Below are positions 1-8,552 of a DNA stretch of 64,000 bases, piece by piece. Position numbers and translations under genes: made by a program. A model generated the notes under the pieces. That model was given only the letters and a program-made list of their open reading frames with translations. It searched no databases and was not told the origin of the DNA. Source of the stretch: Peredibacter starrii (lineage in GTDB: Bacteria; Bdellovibrionota; Bacteriovoracia; Bacteriovoracales; Bacteriovoracaceae). Each line of letters begins with the position of its first letter. Position 1 is the stretch's first letter. The stretch lies in contig NZ_CP139487.1 of the NCBI RefSeq assembly GCF_034259205.1, positions 2,914,001 through 2,978,000 of the forward strand, read 5' to 3'.

Positions 1-65
1 ATTTGGAAGAGTTGCTTGATTTCATGGGATATTTTTTCGGATTTGAAGCTGAGTCTAGTAACTAA
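1..65 (+). CDS. C-terminal end of a gene entering from the left edge
   Basis: The third frame is open from the window edge to a TAA at 63-65 and would encode about 20 residues ending FGFEAESSN. The stop lies over the TAG of the convergent gene that starts at 763, which is the tight convergent packing seen elsewhere in this window. The piece is too short to name a family, and it could be chance reading frame. Confidence 0.4.
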   Translation, partial: LEELLDFMGYFFGFEAESSN

Positions 66-763
66 ATCCCGAGTGCAAGACCGGTTTTATTACCCTGGAT
101 TTGGGCCGGACGAGCGTTAACTAACCCCTCCAGAAAAGTCAGGGCAGCGCGAGCATCTACAGGGGCCTGGTATTTGCCGGAAACTTCCAGGATACAAACA
201 TCACGGAAGGTCCAAACTTCGACCGAGGGCTTCTTAATAAGTGGACTTTTTTGGGCCTGGGCAGGGGTCAGCTTAAGCTTCCAAGAAATGGAACTGACGT
301 CAACACGACGAAGGTTTGAAAGATCAGGTAAATCAACTCCCACCATGCGAGCAAGATCAGCATGCTCAGGTCGAAAATCATCTCCCGGGGCCTTAAACGA
401 ACAAGAGTTCGAGTAACTTAAACCGTAGTTTACATCTTCCTCGCACTTAAACTCTCCATTCGTAGAGGCAGAAAGCTTGCGATAGATCGTCTCATCGATA
501 GGTAGACTTCTTTGAGTGCGGAACTTAAGAGTCAGTTCATCCCCTTTTTGGGAACGGATAAAACGAAGAATAAGACCCAGGTCATTTAGGCCTTTTAGTC
601 CTTTCTCAAAGAAAGAAATCATCTCTCTTTCTTCTTTCTCTCGAGGGATACTTTCAAGCACGTCACAAGAGTAGAGAATTTTCGCCTCTCCCCCTGAAAT
701 GTAAGAGACCTGTGCAAGCACAGGTCCCGTGATGAAAATAGCTAAGAGTAAAAGTTTTTTCAT
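62..763 (-). CDS. Secreted protein of unknown function, 233 aa
   Basis: It begins with a clear Sec signal (KK then a hydrophobic stretch, cleavage likely after VLAQ around residue 18), so the product should reach the periplasm or beyond. The mature part has four cysteines (in YSC, FKC, NSC and DVC), enough for two disulfides, and no domain I recognise. It ends three bases from the next minus-strand gene at 767, whose product also has a signal peptide and four cysteines, so the two are probably co-transcribed. Function cannot be inferred. Confidence 0.75.
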   Translation of the reverse strand: MKKLLLLAIFITGPVLAQVSYISGGEAKILYSCDVLESIPREKEEREMISFFEKGLKGLNDLGLILRFIRSQKGDELTLKFRTQRSLPIDETIYRKLSASTNGEFKCEEDVNYGLSYSNSCSFKAPGDDFRPEHADLARMVGVDLPDLSNLRRVDVSSISWKLKLTPAQAQKSPLIKKPSVEVWTFRDVCILEVSGKYQAPVDARAALTFLEGLVNARPAQIQGNKTGLALGI

Positions 764-766
764 TAA

Positions 767-1159
767 TTAGTTAAGCACACACTTAATTTTCTTGTCTCCG
801 CGAGCGAAGTAAAAAGGTTTGCCAGGAACTACTGGCATAGCTGCTGAACCTTCTAAAGCGCGGCCAAGATTTGAGCGTTGTACATTATAAACGTTTGCAA
901 CGTAATCATCGTCTGTCACATTTACACGGAAAACCAAGTCATCCTGCTCGATCCATAGGTTCATAGAGCAGTAATATGGCTCAATTGAAGGCTCATCAGA
1001 GTTAAAACCGTCCCAAGCCGCAGATTCAGTTTTAACGACACGGTAGTTCTGAATAAGTTCACAAGTTAGAACTTCATCAGAACACTTACGAACAGCTTGA
1101 GCAAAAGTTAATTGAGAGAATGCTAAAAGAACGAAAGCGAAAACGATTGAAGATTTCAT
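767..1159 (-). CDS. Small secreted protein of unknown function, 130 aa
   Basis: I place the start at 1159 rather than the longer in-frame start at 1201. The ATG at 1159 is preceded on its strand by AAAGGATG and begins a good signal peptide (MKSSIVFAF to LTFAQ), whereas the 14 extra residues upstream are polar. The mature part is about 110 residues with four cysteines (KCS, TCE, YYC, IKC), again compatible with two disulfides. It is the first gene of a likely two-gene unit with the secreted protein downstream. No known family recognised. Confidence 0.75.
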   Translation of the reverse strand: MKSSIVFAFVLLAFSQLTFAQAVRKCSDEVLTCELIQNYRVVKTESAAWDGFNSDEPSIEPYYCSMNLWIEQDDLVFRVNVTDDDYVANVYNVQRSNLGRALEGSAAMPVVPGKPFYFARGDKKIKCVLN

Positions 1160-1275
1160 CGAAACATCCTTTGGGTTTTGTTGGTAAGTGACTTCTACCA
1201 AAAGATGAAGAGAAACGATTGTTATGGTTAGGTTAGCTGGAAAAAAATACAGTGATAAAAATAATTTAATTTCAA

Positions 1276-1300
1276 ATAAAAAGGCCCCGCGAGGGGCCCT
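1276..1300 (-). terminator. Rho-independent terminator
   Basis: GGCCCC (1283-1288), loop GCGA, GGGGCC (1293-1298). On the minus strand the stem is followed by TTTTTATTT. It closes the lipoprotein gene that ends at 1309. Confidence 0.85.
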
Positions 1301-1308
1301 GAATACAA

Positions 1309-2040
1309 CTACTTAATGAGGTAAGACCAGTCTTGTTTGTGCTCATCCGTCACACAAGCAATCTCTTCTTCTCTTAATTCCGAAGGACATACCGTAACAG
1401 CGATATCTTTTAAATGTGGCTCAAGACTTGCGAGATTAATGTCCTTGGCCTCAACTGTCTTCGACTCCTGGAAAACCTGCCCTTTAGCGTCCTTACATTC
1501 ATTGTTATAAAACAACGGAGACTTATTAAAATCTACTTTTACTTCACAGGTAATTGAATCGCCTTCAATTTCCGTTTTATAGCCTAGAAGATAAGTTGAT
1601 GAACCGGTCTTCTTAATGCTTGAAAGATTCTTTTTCAATTGATTCGACATCACATCGGCATTTGTTTCAAGCGATTCAGCATTAAGTTCCCACCCTTCAG
1701 CGTGGCTTGAAAGAACAAAATACGAAGAAGTTCTCTGCTTTAAAACCATTTCCACAACAGCATCTGTTTCTTTGCCATCAACACCATAATAAGTTGTTTC
1801 TTTGGTGATTGCCTTACCTACTGGAACTGTTTTCCAGCCATGAAGCCTCTTCATGGTTTTGATCATTTCTTGAAAGTCGGCTTCCTTCACTGAGGCCGGA
1901 GAACGCATTTCACTCTTGGCCATTTTGATTGAGTCCATCCAGGTCAGATGCGGCATGTGAGGAGTTTTTGTAGGTGCTGGTTTATGCGAGCTACAAGATA
2001 CGAGTAATGCTCCCAGAGCAAGGATTGAAATGTATTTCAT
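1309..2040 (-). CDS. Putative lipoprotein, 243 aa, unknown function
   Basis: The N-terminus MKYISILALGALLVSC is a lipoprotein signal with the lipid-carrying cysteine at residue 16, followed by SSHKPAP, so anchoring in the outer membrane is likely. The rest is soluble and mixed alpha/beta by appearance, with cysteines in ITCEVK, NNECKD, VTVCPS and IACVTD. It is transcribed alone: about 70 bp separate it from the YggS gene and a strong terminator follows. No family recognised. Confidence 0.8.
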   Translation of the reverse strand: MKYISILALGALLVSCSSHKPAPTKTPHMPHLTWMDSIKMAKSEMRSPASVKEADFQEMIKTMKRLHGWKTVPVGKAITKETTYYGVDGKETDAVVEMVLKQRTSSYFVLSSHAEGWELNAESLETNADVMSNQLKKNLSSIKKTGSSTYLLGYKTEIEGDSITCEVKVDFNKSPLFYNNECKDAKGQVFQESKTVEAKDINLASLEPHLKDIAVTVCPSELREEEIACVTDEHKQDWSYLIK

Positions 2041-2106
2041 CGAGCCTCCAATAATTGTTTTTCAACTATTGTAGGCCATTACTAAAAAATAAAAACTGAA
2101 GATTGA

Positions 2107-2781
2107 TTAAAGAAACATCATCGTGCCAAGGCGGATCCAGCTCGATTTTTCTTCAAGCGCGATCTCGTAATCCTGACTCATTCCCATGCTGGTCTCAAGC
2201 TTGATATTAAACTCACTCTGGAGTTTGTCTTTCTCAACCTGAAGTTCCTGGAAACAACGACGGGCCTCAGCCTCAAAGTTTTCTGTGCGAAGAGTTCCCA
2301 TGGTCATAAGACCTCTTAGCTTTAGCTTCTCCGATTTAAGAATGAACTCGGCCGCTTCAACTAACTCGGTATAGGTCTCAAAGCCAGACTTCTCTTCTTC
2401 TCTTGAAGTATTAAACTGAAGAAAGATATCGATGGGATGTCTTAGTTTCTCTTGTCCCTTGATGAGACGATCAACCAGATGAAGATCGTGCACAGAATGA
2501 ATGGCGCGAAGATTAGCGATCTTAAACAGCGTATTCACCTTATTAGTTTGAAGGTGGCCAATCATATGCCAACGAATATCAGGACAAGTTTTGGCGAGAT
2601 CCCGGGCCTTGTCTTCCAATTCCTGAACACGGTTCTCACCGAAGTCCCGGTGTCCGAGATCATAGTAGGCCTGAATTTCTTCCAGGGACCTTGTTTTAGT
2701 AACAATCAGTAGATTTGTGTGAGCAGAAAGCTTTGAGTTGATGGATTTAAGCTTTTCAGCGTAGAGCGCCTTATTAACCAA
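2107..2781 (-). CDS. yggS: YggS-family PLP-binding protein (PLP homeostasis)
   Basis: This is the single-domain alanine-racemase-fold protein that holds pyridoxal phosphate and influences amino- and keto-acid balance; family members show no clear catalysis. The length of 224 aa is normal. The PLP lysine is K29 in LIVTKT. Other family signatures are RDFGENRVQEL, IRWHMIGHLQTNK, RGLMTMG, SMGMSQDYEIA and IRLGTMMF at the C-terminus, which carry the phosphate-binding residues. It is the last of four closely packed minus-strand genes after glpX, with only two bases to the gene upstream. Confidence 0.93.
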   Translation of the reverse strand: MVNKALYAEKLKSINSKLSAHTNLLIVTKTRSLEEIQAYYDLGHRDFGENRVQELEDKARDLAKTCPDIRWHMIGHLQTNKVNTLFKIANLRAIHSVHDLHLVDRLIKGQEKLRHPIDIFLQFNTSREEEKSGFETYTELVEAAEFILKSEKLKLRGLMTMGTLRTENFEAEARRCFQELQVEKDKLQSEFNIKLETSMGMSQDYEIALEEKSSWIRLGTMMFL

Positions 2782-2783
2782 GC

Positions 2784-3116
2784 CTATTCCTCTTCGCCCT
2801 TTCCTTTCTTTTTCTTTTTTAAGGAAATGGTCGCCTTCACTTCGAAGTCATACTTCTCAGCGATCTTATCAAACTCTTTTGAGATATCGATTTTATCCAG
2901 ATAAGACTTCAATTCATTTTTTACAGAAGATACGAACTCAGACTTAGTGTTCTTTGCGTTTTCCACTAAACCGCCCACAATGTCTTTCGGAAGTGGCACG
3001 TCTTTTAAAAGAGCGCGCACACTTTCCTCAGTCATGAAGGCAGCGGTCACACCGGTGCTCACCACTTTTTTAAGGATGTCTCCGACTTTACCGTCTTTGT
3101 CCTTCTTCTCTTCCAT
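2784..3116 (-). CDS. Small charged helical protein, 110 aa
   Basis: A Lys/Glu-rich protein without a signal peptide. A short hydrophobic patch (VVSTGVTAAFM) is followed by a long predicted helix containing FVSSVKNELKSYLDKID and a basic tail with a run of lysines (KKKKKGKGEEE). The layout recalls phasin-like or polyhydroxyalkanoate-associated helical proteins, but this is only a resemblance. It starts directly after the stop of the SRPBCC gene and ends two bases before yggS, so it is surely in that operon. Confidence 0.75.
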   Translation of the reverse strand: MEEKKDKDGKVGDILKKVVSTGVTAAFMTEESVRALLKDVPLPKDIVGGLVENAKNTKSEFVSSVKNELKSYLDKIDISKEFDKIAEKYDFEVKATISLKKKKKGKGEEE

Positions 3117-3545
3117 TTATAAGCTCGCTGCTCTTTTAGCAAAGGCCTTCATATTAAGTGGAAGGTTGGTATTCACAAGAGTCTTCTCGATCATACCAAG
3201 GCCTGGCATAAAGCCTTTAAGTTCAACTTCAAGTGAATAAGTCACTTCAGTTTTTCCACCAAGATCTTTCAGGGTCCATTTGCCATTATTGATTTTCATC
3301 ATATCACCAGAAACCAGTGACCAGCTCACTTCAGAGTGAGGCTTGTTCGCTAGTTTAATCGTATATGAGATTTCTTTAATAAGGTTCAGGTTAAATGTGA
3401 CCGTTGCTCCATCGGCTGATTCACTTTTAACTTCTACTGATTTCATTCCATCTACGAACTGTGGATAGTTCTTATAATCAACAATCGCTTGGTAAAACTT
3501 ATCAGCAGGGACATCAAAAATTTCAGTACGTTCAGCACGGGCCAT
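3117..3545 (-). CDS. SRPBCC-fold protein of the Coq10/RatA type
   Basis: The 142-residue length and the opening RTEIFDVPADKFYQAIVDYKNYPQFVDGM match the polyketide-cyclase/Coq10-like START fold, which binds a hydrophobic ligand in a deep pocket. The family includes ubiquinone-binding Coq10 and the E. coli protein RatA; the sequence does not say which role applies. It follows glpX by 12 bases and runs into the small helical gene without a gap, so it belongs to a glpX-led operon. Confidence 0.85.
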   Translation of the reverse strand: MARAERTEIFDVPADKFYQAIVDYKNYPQFVDGMKSVEVKSESADGATVTFNLNLIKEISYTIKLANKPHSEVSWSLVSGDMMKINNGKWTLKDLGGKTEVTYSLEVELKGFMPGLGMIEKTLVNTNLPLNMKAFAKRAASL

Positions 3546-3557
3546 GACTAATTCCTT

Positions 3558-4511
3558 TTAGTATCTAGGTTTCTTATCAAAATGGTGTTCAGCTCTGATA
3601 TGTCTAATTGTACCAGATTCACTTCTCATCACAAGCGAGTGAGTCAGACAGCCCCATGGTTTAAAGACAACACCATCAAGGAAGTTACCAGTCGTGACCC
3701 CTGTGGCAACGAACATCAGGTTTCCTTTGGCAAGGTCATCAATTTTGAAAACACGGTTGATATCATCAATACCCATTTTCAGAGCACGCTCTACTTCACC
3801 TGGATTACGAGGTTTCAAAATTCCCTGGAACTCTCCGTTCAGACACTGCAACGCTGCCGCAGCGATTACACCCTCAGGAGCACCACCGATACCGAAAAGG
3901 ATATCGATCCCTGAATTTGGAGTCGCAGTAGCAATTGCCGCAGAAACGTCACCGTCGCCGATAAGGTTAATACGAGCACCTGCTGCACGAATTTCTTCGA
4001 TGAGTTCTTTATGACGTGGACGATCCAAAACGATCGCAGTCAGATCCGCCACTCGACATTTTTTGGCCTCAGCAAGACGCTTCAAGTTTTCAGTCGGAGT
4101 TTGACGAATATCAAGCTTACCTTTCCCTTCCGGGCCGGAAGCGATTTTTAACATGTATGTATCTGGAGCATGAAGAAGGTTGCCTGCTTCACCGATCGCC
4201 ATAACCGAAATTGAGTTATAACCACCGTGAGCACAAATTGTAGTTCCTTCCAGAGGATCAAGAGCGATTTCTAGTTTGGCCCCAGTTCCTGAACCAACTT
4301 TCTCACCGATATAAAGCATAGGAGCTTCATCACGCTCACCTTCACCGATAACGACAGTGGCATCACACTCAACTGAATCAAGCATGGCCCGCATAGCATC
4401 TACCGCGGCCTGGTCAGCTGCTTTTTCATCCCCACGACCCATTAAACGGGCAGAGGCAATAGCGGCCATCTCGGTCACTCGTACAAATTCCATGGCTAAG
4501 TTACGGTTCAT
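3558..4511 (-). CDS. glpX: Class II fructose-1,6-bisphosphatase (GlpX)
   Basis: GlpX hydrolyses fructose 1,6-bisphosphate to fructose 6-phosphate in gluconeogenesis. The 317 aa match the family length. Metal and substrate motifs are present: MGRGDEKAAD near residue 24, VIGEGERDEAPM at 54-65 and LDPLEGTT at 84-91, followed by GDGDVSAAI and GIGGAPEGVIAA. It leads a four-gene minus-strand run. An organism living on amino acids or prey material would need this step, which is in keeping with, but not proof of, such a life style. Confidence 0.97.
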   Translation of the reverse strand: MNRNLAMEFVRVTEMAAIASARLMGRGDEKAADQAAVDAMRAMLDSVECDATVVIGEGERDEAPMLYIGEKVGSGTGAKLEIALDPLEGTTICAHGGYNSISVMAIGEAGNLLHAPDTYMLKIASGPEGKGKLDIRQTPTENLKRLAEAKKCRVADLTAIVLDRPRHKELIEEIRAAGARINLIGDGDVSAAIATATPNSGIDILFGIGGAPEGVIAAAALQCLNGEFQGILKPRNPGEVERALKMGIDDINRVFKIDDLAKGNLMFVATGVTTGNFLDGVVFKPWGCLTHSLVMRSESGTIRHIRAEHHFDKKPRY

Positions 4512-4577
4512 GTCAAAATTCCCTGTTAAAGTTTATCGAGTGAAATCATACCTTTTTTCACTGATTCCTTGAAGGGA

Positions 4578-5294
4578 TTAACTCAATTGACGCAGTAGAA
4601 ATGTTTTAGTTTCTGCTGGTAAAAGATCGATTGAGATGAGGCCAACCAGAGTTTTGATACGCTCTAGCTTATCTCCATCTGCATCAGGATCGATATTGAA
4701 TACCCACTCATCCTCTGTGATAAGTGGAGTATCGACATTTCTTTTTGACAGAATTCGTCCGGTTTTAAGCCCCTGGCCGTCTTCCCATTCAACAAACGTC
4801 TCTAGGAAAAGAACCTGAAACTTCGACATCTCACCGTCATTGTGCTGCCACACAAAAATTTCTACTGGGCCGTCTGAACGAAGCCAGTACTTAAGGCGGG
4901 CCGGAATCTCCAGACCGTCATCCACTTTATGAAGAGGCTTAAGACGCTTAACCATCTCTTCCATTTGAAGAAAATTCTGAACGCGGTCCAATACATCTCG
5001 TTTTTTAATGAACTCCACACCAATTCGATTTGGCGTGCTCCACTTCACAGTTCCTGCAATGTCTAAGCTCTTACCTAGCCAATGAATATGGCCCTTAAGC
5101 GCAGTATCAGTCGCGAAATCCTTGCCGTCCTCTTTCAAAGAAAGCTGCATACCAGTGTGTGAAATATCTTTGATCTCGTATACACGAGAAGTATCGTCGG
5201 ATTTAAAAGTTAAATAACAGAACGGGAAACGAGGAAGAATTCTCTTCTCATGCTTCTCAAAATCACTCTTAATCAAATTAAAACGTCTTTCCAT
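4578..5294 (-). CDS. PilZ-domain c-di-GMP receptor protein, 238 aa
   Basis: The N-terminal half is a PilZ domain with the full c-di-GMP signature: R18-x3-R22 (RILPR) and D43-I-S45-HT-G48. Both are needed for ligand binding, so this should be an active receptor. The second half (from about residue 110) is not recognised; it has an acidic stretch (NIDPDADGDKLER). I choose the ATG at 5294 over the GTG at 5300 because GAGGTG lies just upstream of it. It is divergent from pgsA across about 78 bp. Confidence 0.88.
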   Translation of the reverse strand: MERRFNLIKSDFEKHEKRILPRFPFCYLTFKSDDTSRVYEIKDISHTGMQLSLKEDGKDFATDTALKGHIHWLGKSLDIAGTVKWSTPNRIGVEFIKKRDVLDRVQNFLQMEEMVKRLKPLHKVDDGLEIPARLKYWLRSDGPVEIFVWQHNDGEMSKFQVLFLETFVEWEDGQGLKTGRILSKRNVDTPLITEDEWVFNIDPDADGDKLERIKTLVGLISIDLLPAETKTFLLRQLS

Positions 5295-5372
5295 GGTCAC
5301 CTCATTATTCTCTTATTGTAGGTGTTCCAGTAATATAAGAAAGCTAGGTAAATTTTGTTAAATTGGAAAGAC

Positions 5373-6026
5373 ATGGAAAAGCTTGAAAACGATCTGGAAA
5401 TTGATAACCTGCCAAACCGCCTGACTTTTTTCAGGATGCTGATGATTCCAGTCGTCGTGCTGACCCTGTATTTCACAGAAGACACACCTCATTGGCTCAC
5501 TCCTTATCAAAGTTGGCTTGGACACATTGCTTGCTGGATTTTCGTTGTGGCATCCATCACTGATTTTCTTGATGGCTATATTGCACGTAAGCGCAACATC
5601 GTAACGGTCTTTGGTTCTTTCCTTGATCCTATCGCTGATAAATTTCTCGTGGTATCGGCCCTGATTATGCTCATGGGCCTGGATCGCGTTCACCCCATTG
5701 TTGTAATCATTCTGGTTCTGCGTGAAATGTATATGACTTCCCTTCGCCTCTTGGCCATGACGGAAGATGTGGATGTGCCAGTAAGTAACATGGGTAAATG
5801 GAAAACCGGAACACAGATGGTGGCGACACCGATGCTTATGGTTTATGACGATTTCTTAGGCATTGATACAGCTCTGGTAGGAACGATTCTTATTTATATT
5901 GCTGCCCTACTTTCACTTTGGTCAGCGCTTAAGTACTCACTCTCTATGATTAAAAAACTTCAAGAGAAGCGTGCTGAGAAAAAACGCGCGAAGAAAGAAC
6001 AAAAACTCTCAAAAGAATCCACATGA
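5373..6026 (+). CDS. pgsA: CDP-diacylglycerol-glycerol-3-phosphate phosphatidyltransferase
   Basis: PgsA makes phosphatidylglycerol phosphate from CDP-diacylglycerol in the inner membrane. The CDP-alcohol phosphotransferase motif is complete: D67-G-x2-A-R72, eight residues, G81-x3-D85-x3-D89. Several membrane helices surround it, and a Lys-rich cytosolic tail follows. A TTG start at 5355 is possible, but the ATG at 5373 has GGAAAG just before it. The 3' end overlaps serB by four bases (ATGA), so the two are translationally coupled. Confidence 0.95.
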   Translation: MEKLENDLEIDNLPNRLTFFRMLMIPVVVLTLYFTEDTPHWLTPYQSWLGHIACWIFVVASITDFLDGYIARKRNIVTVFGSFLDPIADKFLVVSALIMLMGLDRVHPIVVIILVLREMYMTSLRLLAMTEDVDVPVSNMGKWKTGTQMVATPMLMVYDDFLGIDTALVGTILIYIAALLSLWSALKYSLSMIKKLQEKRAEKKRAKKEQKLSKEST

Positions 6027-6940
6027 GTAAGTTTGTTCTTTGTTGTGTATCAACCACGGCGATTAAAGAAAGTTTCCATCGGGAGCTGACTGATCTTTTA
6101 AACCGCCATCATGCGCAGACTGAAAAGCATATTCATTTGTCGCAAGAGGGTCTTTGGGCCCTGGATATGCCGGTGATCTTTTCAGATCCAGCAGATGCCA
6201 AGAACATTAAGTTTGAACTCATCGATCTCTCAAATAAGTACCAGGTTGATATGGCCCTTTTGCCAGATCATCCCTCTCGCACGAATCGAAAACTCATCGT
6301 TTTTGATATGGATGCCACTCTCATTAAACAAGAAGTGATCAATGAACTGGCCGACGCCAACAACGTTGGCGACAAGGTAAAAGAAATCACCGTTCGGGCG
6401 ATGAATGGTGACATGACTTTTGATGAATCATTGAAGACCAGAGTTTCATTTTTAAAAGGGCTTCACCGCTCAAAAATGGAAGGCATACTTGCTCGTCTGG
6501 AGCTTAATCCGGGTGTGGCAAAGCTCATCAAAGAAGTTCAAAAACTGGGTTACAAGACCGCCATTATTTCTGGTGGCTTTAAGTATTTTGCGGAAAGTTT
6601 TCGTGAGCGTCTTAAGATGGATTATGCCTTTGCCAATGATTTGGAATGGGACGGCGATGTACTTACAGGACAAGTCTCAGGACCAGTGGTGAATGCGGAA
6701 GAGAAGGCACGTCTCTTAAAAGTTCTCGCTGAAAAAGAAAATATCACTCTGGATCAAGTCGTTGCAGTTGGTGATGGGGCAAATGATATCCCGATGCTTC
6801 TTACTGCGGGATTCGGAATCGCTTTCCACGCCAAAGAAAAAGTGAAGCAAGCTGCGAACCACCAAATGGGCCATGGACCCATGAGTATCATTCTTTATTT
6901 CCTCGGCGTTCCTGGAGATCATAGAGATGAAGCTGTATAA
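6023..6940 (+). CDS. serB: Phosphoserine phosphatase with N-terminal ACT-like region
   Basis: SerB performs the last step of serine synthesis. The C-terminal HAD domain carries the nucleophile motif D95-M-D97-A-T, the Ser motif AIISGGFKYF and the metal motif GDGANDIP at 250-257. Residues 1-85 resemble the ACT-like regulatory region of long SerB proteins. At 305 aa the length is typical. It lies between pgsA (4-bp overlap) and a leucine-rich-repeat gene (14-bp overlap), and serine links to phospholipid supply and to cysteine synthesis encoded near 49 kb. Confidence 0.96.
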   Translation: MSKFVLCCVSTTAIKESFHRELTDLLNRHHAQTEKHIHLSQEGLWALDMPVIFSDPADAKNIKFELIDLSNKYQVDMALLPDHPSRTNRKLIVFDMDATLIKQEVINELADANNVGDKVKEITVRAMNGDMTFDESLKTRVSFLKGLHRSKMEGILARLELNPGVAKLIKEVQKLGYKTAIISGGFKYFAESFRERLKMDYAFANDLEWDGDVLTGQVSGPVVNAEEKARLLKVLAEKENITLDQVVAVGDGANDIPMLLTAGFGIAFHAKEKVKQAANHQMGHGPMSIILYFLGVPGDHRDEAV

Positions 6941-7541
6941 AACTCTTTCATCTGCCACTCAAGCGCGTGAAGATGTCACGGCATTGAAGATCTCTATTAA
7001 AGGTGAGCAATTCCCCTCTGAGCTTTTGGATTTTCCAAATCTAGAAGAACTCTACCTTGAAGGGAACTGCAAAGAATTTCCATTCGAAGGAATCACTTGG
7101 GAGAGACTCAAAGTTCTTTCAATTAAGTGGCCCTCTTTCACGGGAGATCTAAGTCTTCTCTTTCGTCTGCCAAAACTAGAGAATTTGAAAATTATCGATA
7201 CCCCTCTTAAAACTTTTCTCCTCCCTCTGGGTCACGCTGCTGCACCAGTGAAGTCACTTACAATAAAAGACTGCGGATTTAAATCACTTCCGGAAGAGAT
7301 TGGGATGCTCGGTTCTTTGACCGAGGCCAATTTCTCTGGGAATAATTTAAGTGCGCTTCCACACGGCTTTCTCGATCTCAAACTTTTAAAACGTCTAAAC
7401 CTTGATCACAATCAATTTAAGATCTTTCCTGACCTGATCAAAAAAATGCCAAACCTCTCCCACCTGTCCATCGATCACAATCCTTTTCCCGAAGAAGAAA
7501 AGGAACGCATCCAACGAATCTTCCATATTTGGGTCAACTAA
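6927..7541 (+). CDS. Leucine-rich-repeat protein, 204 aa
   Basis: There is no signal peptide, so the product should be cytoplasmic. From about residue 35 to the end it consists of roughly 23-residue repeats of the LxxLxLxxN type: LEELYLEGN, LENLKIIDT, VKSLTIKDC, LTEANFSGNNL, LKRLNLDHNQF and LSHLSIDHNPF. LRRs form a curved binding surface, and the partner is unknown. The start codon lies inside the end of serB, 14 bases before its stop, so it is part of the pgsA-serB transcript. Confidence 0.85.
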   Translation: MKLYKTLSSATQAREDVTALKISIKGEQFPSELLDFPNLEELYLEGNCKEFPFEGITWERLKVLSIKWPSFTGDLSLLFRLPKLENLKIIDTPLKTFLLPLGHAAAPVKSLTIKDCGFKSLPEEIGMLGSLTEANFSGNNLSALPHGFLDLKLLKRLNLDHNQFKIFPDLIKKMPNLSHLSIDHNPFPEEEKERIQRIFHIWVN

Positions 7542-7767
7542 ACTTCTGTAAGGCCGATTTTACTCATCTTTAAGCCCCGCACAAAACTGTTAAGATTTTA
7601 TTCATTAAACGGCTGAATTTTAAGCCGGTGCTAAACATTTTGACACCAGTATTAAATGTAAACCAGTCAACATGCTGAATTTGCTACGGGCACCTAAAGA
7701 AACAGTTGGCCCACCAAATGCATCAGTTAAAACCAGAATCATTAGAGTGTCTAAAGGAGACCAACAT

Positions 7768-8232
7768 ATGAAACGCACACTACTAGCTCTTACTCTTGCA
7801 ACTGTTACTTCTACTGCTTTTTCAGCAACATCAGCGGATCTTCTTTTAAAAGGTGTTGTGGCCCCCATTCTAGAAGTATCGATTGCTCACGAAACGCTAG
7901 CATCTAACCTTCCTCTTGATCGCCAAGTCAACAGCGAGAAGGTTGGTACGATTACTGAAAAATCGAACTCACCTACAGGCTATAAAATCAAAGCTCGCTC
8001 TGCTAAGGGTGGTAAGCTTGTAAACGCTGCTGACCAAAACAGCTATGTTCAATACACTCTGACTTATCAGGGCAGTAACGTTCCTCTGAACACTTCAGCG
8101 ACTGAAGTTTACAGTACGGCCAACATCCGTGGAACTAACTCAAAGGACCTGAAAATCTCGTATAATCAGCCATCTAACCTATCGGCCGGTTCGTACGAAG
8201 ATACAGTGACTTTCACTATCGAAGCAAACTAG
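7768..8232 (+). CDS. Major pilin subunit of a chaperone-usher system
   Basis: I start at the ATG at 7768, preceded by AAAGGAG and opening a signal peptide (MKRTLLALTL to STAFSA); the reading frame is open 96 bases further up but those residues are not signal-like. The 154-aa product ends in GSYEDTVTFTIEAN, the closing strand pattern (G-x-Y-x-D-x-V-x-x-x) of spore-coat-U/Csu-type and related fimbrial subunits. The N-terminal ATSADLLLKGVV would be the donor strand. It is the first gene of a five-gene operon; a terminator-like hairpin right after it would favour pilin over the assembly proteins. Confidence 0.85.
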   Translation: MKRTLLALTLATVTSTAFSATSADLLLKGVVAPILEVSIAHETLASNLPLDRQVNSEKVGTITEKSNSPTGYKIKARSAKGGKLVNAADQNSYVQYTLTYQGSNVPLNTSATEVYSTANIRGTNSKDLKISYNQPSNLSAGSYEDTVTFTIEAN

Positions 8233-8260
8233 ATTAAAGTAATCAATTAATATTTCCGAT

Positions 8261-8300
8261 AAGCCCGAGGTATGAAAACTACTCTCGGGCTTTTTCTTTT
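8261..8300 (+). terminator. Attenuator-type terminator inside the pilus operon
   Basis: AAGCCCGAG (8261-8269) pairs perfectly with CTCGGGCTT (8284-8292) across a 14-nt loop and is followed by TTTTTCTTTT. The loop contains the ATG (8272-8274) of the next reading frame. As a leaky terminator it would lower transcription of chaperone, usher and tip relative to the pilin; as an RNA hairpin it would also hide the start codon region. Confidence 0.8.
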
Positions 8301-8499
8301 AATGACTTCATTTTCAACTTCGGCCGGAACTACCGACTCTCTTTTTCTTCGGGCCGTGGTTCCTCATAAAGTTTCTGTGAAAATGAATAAACAAGGTAAG
8401 CCTGAACTCAAATCCAATTCCAAACTTTCAGTCGGCCATCCTCAGCTAGTTACCACAAGAACTAGTAATTCTTACGTCGTTGCAGTTATTCAACCTTAA
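8272..8499 (+). CDS. Half-length pilin-like secreted protein, 75 aa
   Basis: It has a signal peptide (MKTTLGLFLLMTSFSTSAG), then TTDSLFLRAVVPHKVSVKM, which aligns with SADLLLKGVVAPILEVSI of the pilin before it. The rest aligns with the pilin only up to its middle (SNSYVVAVIQP against SPTGYKIKARSA), and the C-terminal half with the G-x-Y-x-D strand is missing. It could be a chain starter, terminator or anchor, or a decayed pilin copy. Its start codon sits in the loop of the hairpin at 8261-8300 and no good ribosome site lies outside that stem. Confidence 0.6.
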   Translation: MKTTLGLFLLMTSFSTSAGTTDSLFLRAVVPHKVSVKMNKQGKPELKSNSKLSVGHPQLVTTRTSNSYVVAVIQP

Positions 8500-8552
8500 T
8501 CCATAGATAAAGATCTCCCTCTCACATATAATTGTTAAGAAGGAGTTCATGG

